Below, piece after piece: positions 44,910 to 50,611 of a stretch of 50,611 nt of DNA. Numbering within the stretch: position 1 is the first letter of the stretch; each line of letters opens with the position of its first letter. The notes under the pieces were generated by a model. The model did not search any database. It was not told where the DNA came from and saw only the letters and a program-made list of their open reading frames with translations. The DNA lies in contig JAJEEP010000092.1 of assembly GCA_022820945.1 (NCBI GenBank), forward strand, positions 1 to 50,611, in the 5' to 3' direction. The position numbers and the translations under genes are program-made. Source of the stretch: Alphaproteobacteria bacterium (GTDB taxonomy: Bacteria; Pseudomonadota; Alphaproteobacteria; UBA828).

Positions 44910-46151
44910 TCAGTCGACCTCGATCCGGTACTGGGTCGCCTGATCCGGATTGGAGATCAGGTCGCACACCGTGGCGGTGTCGTCCGGCGTCCGGTTCTCG
45001 GCCACCTCGACGATGTTGAAGTTGCCGCCATTCAGCTCGGCGATCGCCGCGCTCATGATGGTGTGGTGGGTCGGCGGATCCATGGTCACCGTGCCGCCCG
45101 GCCCCTCGACGGAGATACCGGTTTCCAGCGCCTCGATCACAGCCATGCGGTCGATGGTCTCGGCCTGCTCCACGGCCTTCTTCCACATGTTGACCGAGTT
45201 GTAGGTGCAGATCGCGAGCGTGCCGATCTCTTGGGCATCTTCGCCGTAGCGGGCGCGCCATTTCTCCAGGAACGCCGCGTTGGCCGGCGTGTCGATGCTC
45301 TGGAAGTAGTGGTAGGAGCACATGATGCCCTCGGACTCCGCGGCCGAGACAAAGGCGTTCTCCCAGGGCCCGAACACGGTGGACGCGACCGGAATCTTGT
45401 CCTGCATCCCCGCTGCCGGCCATTGCCGGTAGAAGCCGATGTGGTTGCCGCCCACCAGCGCCGAGACCACCAGGTCGGGATCGGCCTGCTGGATCTTGGT
45501 GATGGTCGACGCGAAGTCTCCGACATCGAGCGGGAAGAACTCCTCGGCGATCACCTCGCCGCCGAAGTCCTTGGCGTATTTCTTGATCCAGTCGGCGGTG
45601 ATCTGCCCGTAGATGTAGTCGGCGGCGATGGTGTAGACGGTCTTCGCGCCGAACTTGTCCATCGCGTACTTCAGCAGCGGGCCGTTGATCTGCGCCGGCG
45701 TCTCGGCGTTGCAGAAGACCGTCCGGTCGCAGACACCGCCCTCGTAGAAGGTGCTGTAGAAGTAGAGCTTGCGGAAGCGGTCGAAGACCGGGCGGATGGA
45801 TTCGCGCGACGCGCTGGTGATGCCGCCGAAGATGACGTCGACCTGGTCGCTGGTCGCCAGCCGCTGCGCGTACTGCGAGTAGTTGGCCATGGTCGACTGG
45901 GCGTCGTACTCGATGAGCTCGAGCTGCTGGCCCAGCACGCCGCCGCCGGCGTTGATCTCTTCCACCGCGAACACGAGCGCATCGGCCATCTCGTTGCCGT
46001 AGATGCCGATCACGCCGGTGCGGTCGTGCAGTCCGCCGACCCTGATGGTATCGGCGCGTGCGGGTTTCACGATCACGGTCGGCGCTGCGGCCATAGCCGC
46101 GCCGCCGATCCCGGCCGCCTTGAGGAACGTGCGACGATTGAGTTTGCTCAT
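44910..46151 (-). CDS. ABC transporter substrate-binding protein (amide/urea/branched-chain type), Tat signal
   Basis: The N-terminus carries a twin-arginine signal (NRRTFLKAAGIGGAAMAAAPTV, residues 5-26 or so) followed by PARADTIRVGG, so it should be exported folded. The mature part is a type I periplasmic binding fold: GLHDRTGVIGIYGNEMADALV, INAGGGVLGQQLELIEYDAQST, FGGITSASRESIRPVF. The YFYSTFYEGGVCDRTVFC segment with its cysteines is like AmiC/UrtA-type sensors and carriers for short amides or urea. 413 residues, start at 46151 with GGGAGG upstream. It heads the livH-livM transport unit. Confidence 0.9.
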   Translation of the reverse strand: MSKLNRRTFLKAAGIGGAAMAAAPTVIVKPARADTIRVGGLHDRTGVIGIYGNEMADALVFAVEEINAGGGVLGQQLELIEYDAQSTMANYSQYAQRLATSDQVDVIFGGITSASRESIRPVFDRFRKLYFYSTFYEGGVCDRTVFCNAETPAQINGPLLKYAMDKFGAKTVYTIAADYIYGQITADWIKKYAKDFGGEVIAEEFFPLDVGDFASTITKIQQADPDLVVSALVGGNHIGFYRQWPAAGMQDKIPVASTVFGPWENAFVSAAESEGIMCSYHYFQSIDTPANAAFLEKWRARYGEDAQEIGTLAICTYNSVNMWKKAVEQAETIDRMAVIEALETGISVEGPGGTVTMDPPTHHTIMSAAIAELNGGNFNIVEVAENRTPDDTATVCDLISNPDQATQYRIEVD

Positions 46152-46243
46152 CGGTAGCCTCCCTTTGTCGAACAATCCTGCCGTCCGTGCCGGACGCGGC
46201 GCGGCCGGGCGCCGGCCTCCTTGCCCAGCGCAACACCGACGAT

Positions 46244-46253
46244 GGTAGCTACC
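46244..46253. promoter_or_regulatory. Candidate TetR operator
   Basis: GGTAGCTACC is a perfect 10-bp palindrome, extended to 14 of 16 positions by flanking GA and TC. It lies in the 211-base region between the divergent binding-protein gene and the TetR gene, where a TetR autoregulatory operator is expected. Link is inferred from position. Confidence 0.4.
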
Positions 46254-46362
46254 TTCAACCCCGGCGACAATCGGCGGGCGCGCGGGGAGCGGCGCCAGAC
46301 CCGGTCGATCCAATCGAACAAACGCTTGCCCAAACTGCCTGAGTCCGGAATGATCCTTGGTC

Positions 46363-46947
46363 GTGGCGGAAACCGACGGGAAGCGCAGGGACAACCGCCG
46401 GGGCCGCATTCTGGACGCGGCCGCGATCGAGTTCGCACGCTCCGGCTACAGCGCCACCTCGGTCCGCGACATCGCCGCCGCAGCCGGTATCCTGCCCGGC
46501 TCGATGTACTACCACTTCGCCTCCAAGGAAGACCTGCTGGCCGCGGTCCATGCCGCCGGCATCCAGCGGATCAAGGAGCGCGTGCGCGCGGCCATCGAGA
46601 CCGCCGACGACCCCTGGGGCAGGCTGGAGGCCGCCTGCGCTGCCCACGTCGAGACCCTGCACGCGAGCAAGGACTACGGCTCGGTCATCGCGACCGAGTT
46701 CCCGCGCCGGCATTCGCCCAAGCTGGCCGCGCGCATGATCGAGGAGCGCGACGACTACGAGAACGTCTTTCGCACGCTGATCGACGACCTGCCGCTGCCG
46801 GAGAGCACCAGCCGCAAGTATTTTCGGCTGGCCCTGATCGGCGCCATGGCCTGGTCGATCGCGTGGTACAGGCCGGGCGAGGATACGGCCGAGGAGATCG
46901 CACGCCACATCGTCAACCTGTTCCGGCCGGCGGCGGAGGCGGAATGA
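46363..46947 (+). CDS. TetR family transcriptional regulator
   Basis: The 194-residue protein starts with the TetR DNA-binding domain: RGRILDAAAIEFARSGYSATSVRDIAAAAGILPGSMYYHFASKEDLL at about 13-60, quoted here as the span of the helix-turn-helix. The C-terminal two thirds is an all-helical ligand domain of unknown specificity. The start is a GTG at 46363; a TTG two codons before is possible. Its stop overlaps the start of the first SDR gene by 4 bases, so regulator and dehydrogenase are coupled. It probably controls the SDR genes and perhaps the divergent ABC importer. Confidence 0.9.
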   Translation: MAETDGKRRDNRRGRILDAAAIEFARSGYSATSVRDIAAAAGILPGSMYYHFASKEDLLAAVHAAGIQRIKERVRAAIETADDPWGRLEAACAAHVETLHASKDYGSVIATEFPRRHSPKLAARMIEERDDYENVFRTLIDDLPLPESTSRKYFRLALIGAMAWSIAWYRPGEDTAEEIARHIVNLFRPAAEAE

Positions 46948-47723
46948 GGCTCGAAGGCAAGATCGCGGTGGTGACCGGCGCGGCCCGCGGCATCGGCGCC
47001 GCCTGCGCCCGGCGCTTCGCCGCCGAAGGCGCGGCGGTTGTCATCGCCGACATCCTGGAAGAGCAAGGCGAGGCGACGGCGCAGTCGATCCGCGACACAG
47101 GCGCCAGCGCCACCTTCGTCGCCTGCGACACGGGCGACGGCCCGCAGGCACGCGCGCTGATCGAAAAGACTCTCTCGCACCACGGCCGCGTCGACGTTCT
47201 GGTGAACAACGCCGGCATCTTCACCATCGCGGACTTCCTCGACGTGACCGAGGAGGACTTCGACCGCGTGCTCCGCGTCAACTTGCGGGGCTACTTCCTG
47301 GTGGGCCAGGCGGCGGCGCGGGCCATGGTGGAGGCAGGCTCGGGCAGCATCGTCAACATGTCGTCGGTCAACGCGGAGATGGCGATCGATTCGATCGCGG
47401 CCTACGTCGTGAGCAAGGGCGGGGTGAACCAGCTCACCTCGGTCATGTCGCTGGCGCTGGCGCCCAAGGGCATCCGCGTGAACGCAATTGGCCCGGGCAC
47501 GATCCTCACCGAGCTCTCGGGCTCGCTGCTCACCGACGAGGCGGCGCGGCGGCGGGTCCTCTCCCGCACCCCCATGGGCCGCGTCGGCCAGCCGGAAGAA
47601 GTCGCGGGCATCGCGGTCTTTCTCGCAAGCGACGATTCCTCATACGTCACGGGGCAGGTAATCTACGCCGACGGCGGGCGCATGCGCCTCAACTACACCA
47701 TGCCTGTGGAGGGCGACGGATAG
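46944..47723 (+). CDS. Short-chain dehydrogenase/reductase (first of two)
   Basis: A classical SDR of 259 residues: NAD(P) site VTGAARGIGAACA near residue 11, NNAGIF near 88, active-site serine in VNMSSVNAEMA, the catalytic Tyr-x-x-x-Lys in AYVVSKGG, and IRVNAIGPGTILTEL. An aspartate after the second strand (VVIADIL) suggests NAD rather than NADP. It starts within the TetR stop (ATGA). Substrate unknown. Confidence 0.9.
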   Translation: MRLEGKIAVVTGAARGIGAACARRFAAEGAAVVIADILEEQGEATAQSIRDTGASATFVACDTGDGPQARALIEKTLSHHGRVDVLVNNAGIFTIADFLDVTEEDFDRVLRVNLRGYFLVGQAAARAMVEAGSGSIVNMSSVNAEMAIDSIAAYVVSKGGVNQLTSVMSLALAPKGIRVNAIGPGTILTELSGSLLTDEAARRRVLSRTPMGRVGQPEEVAGIAVFLASDDSSYVTGQVIYADGGRMRLNYTMPVEGDG

Positions 47724-47734
47724 GGAGCGCGACC

Positions 47735-48472
47735 ATGGCGGACGAACGGAGGACCCTGATCCTCACCGGCGCGAGCCAGGGGATCGGGCACGCGACGGTC
47801 AAGCGCTTCAGCGCGGCGGGCTGGCGGGTCATCACCGCCTCGCGCCGGGCCTTCTCGGAGGATTGCCCGTGGGAGGCCGGGCCCGAAGACCACATCAGGA
47901 TCGACCTCTCCGACCCCGAGGACGTTGCGCGCGGCATCGAAGAGATGCGGGAGCGGCTGGGCGGCGCGCCGCTCGCCGCGCTGGTCAACAACGCGGGCAT
48001 TTCGCCCAAGGGCGATAACGGCATCCGACTCGACAGCCTGAGCACCGATCTCGACCTCTGGCGTGAGGTCTTCCAGGTCAACTTCTACGCGCCGCTGGCG
48101 CTGGCGCGCGGCCTCTTCGAAGAGCTGAAGCAGGGCCAGGGCAGCGTCGTCAACGTGACCTCGATCGCCGGCGGCAGGGTGCACCGCTTCGCCGGCAGCG
48201 CCTATGCGACCTCGAAGGCAGCACTGGCATCGCTCACCCGCGAAATGGCGGCGGATTTCGGCCCGCTCGGCATCCGCGTCAACGCCATCGCGCCGGGCGA
48301 GATTGACACGCCCATCCTCTCGCCCCAGGCCAACGACCTGCTGCCGGCCATTCCCATGGCGCGCCTCGGCAAACCGTCAGAGGTGGCGTCCGCGATCTAT
48401 TTCCTCTGCTCGGATACCGCCGCCTACATCACCGGCGGCGAGCTGCACGTCAACGGCGGCGAGCACGTTTAG
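47735..48472 (+). CDS. Short-chain dehydrogenase/reductase (second of two)
   Basis: The 245-residue SDR follows the first after 11 bases. It has LTGASQGIGHATV, NNAGISPKGDNGIRLDS, VVNVTSIAGGRV with the serine, AYATSKAALAS with Tyr and Lys, and GIRVNAIAPGEIDTPIL. ASRR after the second strand suggests NADP binding, in contrast with its neighbour. The two enzymes may catalyse opposed redox steps of one route under the TetR regulator. Confidence 0.9.
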   Translation: MADERRTLILTGASQGIGHATVKRFSAAGWRVITASRRAFSEDCPWEAGPEDHIRIDLSDPEDVARGIEEMRERLGGAPLAALVNNAGISPKGDNGIRLDSLSTDLDLWREVFQVNFYAPLALARGLFEELKQGQGSVVNVTSIAGGRVHRFAGSAYATSKAALASLTREMAADFGPLGIRVNAIAPGEIDTPILSPQANDLLPAIPMARLGKPSEVASAIYFLCSDTAAYITGGELHVNGGEHV

Positions 48473-48494
48473 CCGCGCGGCACGGCGGCGGGTT

Positions 48495-48535
48495 CGGCGC
48501 GCCCGGCAGGCCTCGAACCTGCGACCCGAAGCTTA
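48495..48535 (-). other. 3' half of a tRNA-Arg-like gene: probable attachment site
   Basis: On the minus strand, the stretch reads TAAGCTTCGGGTC, then a perfect T arm GCAGG-TTCGAGG-CCTGC, then CGGGCGC-G-CC, the acceptor 3' strand. This matches the 3' half of tRNA-Arg of the TCT type, from the anticodon loop to the end; the last base of CCA is G. The 5' half is absent: that side is the truncated protease gene. Such half-tRNAs mark where a tyrosine-recombinase element integrated and left its att site. Confidence 0.65.
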
Positions 48536-48856
48536 CAGCACATCCTTCATTTCGCTTGCACCCAAGGTAACTAGTGTGCCAGCACTCTTGCATTTCGCGG
48601 GTACACAAAGGTAAAAGTTCTGCGAGATAGTTTGCATTAAACGTGCGATTTGATAAGCGTGCTCTGCGTTGCCTCCAAGAGTAGTGAGAAACAGTAGTGA
48701 ATTCGGCTTTATAGGCTGATGGTCAGACAGTTGCATGCTCTTAATTAGGCTGCCCAGCCCCTTCTGGTCAATTGCCCCGCTATATACAAACACCATGGCA
48801 TCTAAATCTTTAGACACCTTGTTTGCGTATTTCTTTACCTTCTTATTCACTGTCAT
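48533..48856 (-). pseudogene. SDH/ClpP-like serine protease gene, 3'-truncated at the tRNA fragment
   Basis: The 107-residue product matches the N-terminal part of SDH-type (PF01972, ClpP/crotonase fold) serine proteases: AMVFVYSGAIDQKGLGSLI, LLFLTTLGGNAEHAYQIARLM, and the active-site region CVPAKCKSAGTLVTLGASEM with the nucleophile serine in KSAGTL. Full members continue with a catalytic lysine or aspartate region and end beyond 250 residues. Here the frame stops at a TAA that belongs to the tRNA-like sequence. The gene is much less GC-rich than its neighbours, a sign of transfer. The ATG at 48856 was chosen as start. Confidence 0.6.
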
Positions 48857-49456
48857 TTGCCTGCCACTGCTTTCGATCCGCCGCCAGCGCAAGCTCGCGC
48901 CGCCACTCAGGTGACAGCCCTTGCGTGTGCCTCGCCTCCTTTGTGGACGCCTGCCCGCGCAAACTCGTTCACACCGGCTCGCCCGTGAGGCTCTCCTTGC
49001 ATTAGCCTGTTACCTAGTCGACAATAAGATTGACTCTGGCCATAGCCGCAGTACGCATATTGCCGAGAGGTACGTCGGGGCTGGCGCGACGCAAACCGCC
49101 GCACCCTTCTAGCAATCGAATGCATACTCGTGACCGCCGGAGATGTGTCCCCCTGTCACCATCACCATGGCAGGGTGATACTCCCACGATGTCGCCGCCA
49201 TGTATAGACACATTCCCTATATGGCTTTGTATTGGCCTGATTCAACGATTCCCCACATGCCCCAAAATCGCCCCTTGGGTGCGCATACGGCATGGCTCGA
49301 CGCCTAGCCGGGAGGCGCAAACTTCAAATTGGCCCGCCACCCAACAGGTGGGAGGTTGTCAAGTCACGTATATAAGCCCCCTTCATTGGGAGAATCGTTA
49401 GGAATTTCCATCAGTTAGGGAATGTGATTCAAGCTGGCTATTGATGAACTCCCTGT
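48857..49456. other. Gene-free stretch between the protease remnant and the IS element
   Basis: About 600 bases with a mixed composition and only short, overlapping open frames on both strands, none with a family pattern I recognise. The upstream control region of the protease remnant should be at its left end. I see no repeat, RNA gene or terminator that I would defend. It is probably decayed mobile DNA. Confidence 0.5.
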
Positions 49457-50611
49457 CTAGTGTCATGTCCCGGAAGTAAGTGATATATGTATGGGGTGAC
49501 CCCTGCCAGGAGTTCGCCCATGCCCCGCGGTCGCCCCATGGAACCCCTCGTTCTCGCCGATGCCGAGGAAGCTCAACTCCTCAGCCTTGCCGGCTCCCGC
49601 TCCATGCCCCATGGGCTGGTCCAACGCGCACAGATCGTTCTTGCCTGTGCCCGAGGCGAGGCGAACACCTCGATCGCGCGGCGCATGCGCCTGAGCAATG
49701 CCACCGTCGGCAAGTGGCGAAAACGCTATCTGATGCAGGGGATCGAGGGGTTGCACGATGAACTGCGCTCAGGCCGGCCGAGGACCCATGACGATGAACG
49801 CGTCGCCGAGGTCATCAACGCCGCGCTGCAGACCAGACCCCCCGACGGCGCCACCCATTGGAGCGTACGCGCCATGGCCGCGCACACCGGTGTCTCCAAG
49901 AGCACCGTGCAACGCTGGTTCAGCCTGTTCGCCGTCCAACCCCACCGCCAGCGTCACCTCAAGCTCTCCAACGATCCCTTCTTCGTCGAGAAGGTGCGCG
50001 ACATCATAGGCCTCTATCTCAACCCGCCCGATCACGCCGTCGTACTCTGTGTCGACGAGAAGACTCAGGTCCAGGCGCTCAATCGCACCCAACCGATGCT
50101 GCCCATGGGGCTGGGCTACGTCGAAGGGGTTACCCACGACTACGTCCGTCACGGCACCACCACGCTCTTCGCCGCTCTCGACATCGCCACCGGCCACGTC
50201 ATCACCCAGTGCAAGAAGCGCCATCGCCACCAGGAGTTCCTCACCTTTCTGCGGCACATCGACGCCAACGTCCCCGAAGCGCTCGACGTTCACCTCATCG
50301 TCGACAACTGCGCCACCCACAAGCACCCCAGGGTCAGAGCCTGGCTCGCAAGACGCCCGCGATACCACATCCACCACACACCCACCTATGCCTCGTGGCT
50401 CAACCAGGTCGAGCGCTGGTTCGGCATCATCACCCAGATGGCCATCCGACGCGGCTCGTTCTCCAATGTCAGCGACCTCGTCAACAAGATCGAACTCTTC
50501 GTCAAGCACTACAACGCCAGCGCCGCTCCCTTCATGTGGACCGCAACCGCCGAATCGATTCTCGCCAAACTCCAACGACTTTGTGCATATATCTCCGGGA
50601 CACGACACTAG
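49457..50611 (+). mobile_element. IS630-family insertion sequence, complete
   Basis: The ends are imperfect inverted repeats: CTAGTGTCATGTCCCGGA at 49457-49474 and, inverted, CTAGTGTCGTGTCCCGGA at 50594-50611, 17 of 18 identical, with GATATATG shared a little further in. IS630 elements insert at TA and duplicate it; a TA is present at both ends (within CTAG). Length is about 1.15 kb with a single transposase gene whose stop lies inside the right repeat. Confidence 0.85.
49520..50611 (+). CDS. IS630 family transposase
   Basis: The 363-residue protein has an N-terminal helix-turn-helix pair ([21 protein letters not shown], and later [19 protein letters not shown]) and a DDE catalytic domain: first aspartate in [14 protein letters not shown], second in [13 protein letters not shown], glutamate in [14 protein letters not shown]. 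All three are intact, so it may be active. I chose the ATG at 49520, with AGGAG seven bases upstream; an ATG at 49487 would add 11 residues. The gene ends at the last base of the window. Confidence 0.93.
   Translation: MPRGRPMEPLVLADAEEAQLLSLAGSRSMPHGLVQRAQIVLACARGEANTSIARRMRLSNATVGKWRKRYLMQGIEGLHDELRSGRPRTHDDERVAEVINAALQTRPPDGATHWSVRAMAAHTGVSKSTVQRWFSLFAVQPHRQRHLKLSNDPFFVEKVRDIIGLYLNPPDHAVVLCVDEKTQVQALNRTQPMLPMGLGYVEGVTHDYVRHGTTTLFAALDIATGHVITQCKKRHRHQEFLTFLRHIDANVPEALDVHLIVDNCATHKHPRVRAWLARRPRYHIHHTPTYASWLNQVERWFGIITQMAIRRGSFSNVSDLVNKIELFVKHYNASAAPFMWTATAESILAKLQRLCAYISGTRH

Noticed and set aside
48907..49401. Several 60-120 codon open frames on both strands next to the IS630 element
   Set aside because: They overlap one another, have no ribosome-binding sites in good position and no recognisable motif.

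Overview
The window looks like the chromosome of an alphaproteobacterium, probably near the Rhodospirillales. The coding DNA is GC-rich, genes are packed in overlapping operons, and the gene order rpiB-glyA-nrdR-ribD-ribE-ribBA-ribH-nusB-thiL is typical of that class. This is inferred from gene content, not from a phylogeny.

Left part (1-22 kb). The window opens in a Mu-like phage gene (DUF3486/gp27) read leftwards, directly next to the housekeeping operon for riboflavin, thiamine, one-carbon and transcription functions. An orphan cysNC with an eroded GTPase domain follows, then an orphan hydantoinase B gene on the + strand, a rhomboid protease, and the tight minus-strand run clpS-clpA-racemase-gatC-gatA-gatB. 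Next come ndk, tadA, a broken PIN-type toxin-antitoxin pair and a class I amidotransferase-like hydrolase.

Middle part (22-38 kb) is accessory and catabolic in character. It holds a tandem OsmC duplication and a seven-gene minus-strand series: Tm-1-like protein (apparently starting at ATT), PEP-hydrolase-like TIM barrel, ComB-like phosphatase, VOC protein and a TRAP transporter (dctP, dctQ, dctM). Around it lie an RraA-like protein, an MDR oxidoreductase, a cupin, an ABM-type monooxygenase, a truncated MetE-like gene, and a second minus-strand operon (glutamine-synthetase-like ligase, isochorismatase-like hydrolase, GMC oxidoreductase). A 42-nt element with a GntR/FadR-like palindrome precedes both the Tm-1 operon and the ABM/MetE-like pair, in the same orientation to each, and runs into the predicted -35 box. 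I regard this as the best candidate for an undescribed regulated catabolic system; its substrate is unknown.

Right part (38-48.5 kb) has DUF1326 and DUF1489 proteins, two leucine-catabolism genes (liuC-like and mccB) without the biotin-carboxylase partner, a STAS protein, a threonine dehydratase-like enzyme, an amide/urea/branched-chain-type ABC importer (binding protein, LivH, LivM) without ATPase genes, a divergent TetR regulator and two SDR dehydrogenases.

Right edge (48.5-50.6 kb) is foreign. The 3' half of a tRNA-Arg-like sequence abuts a less GC-rich, 3'-truncated SDH/ClpP-like serine protease gene, which looks like an integration scar. After a gene-poor stretch comes a complete IS630-family element ending at the last base.
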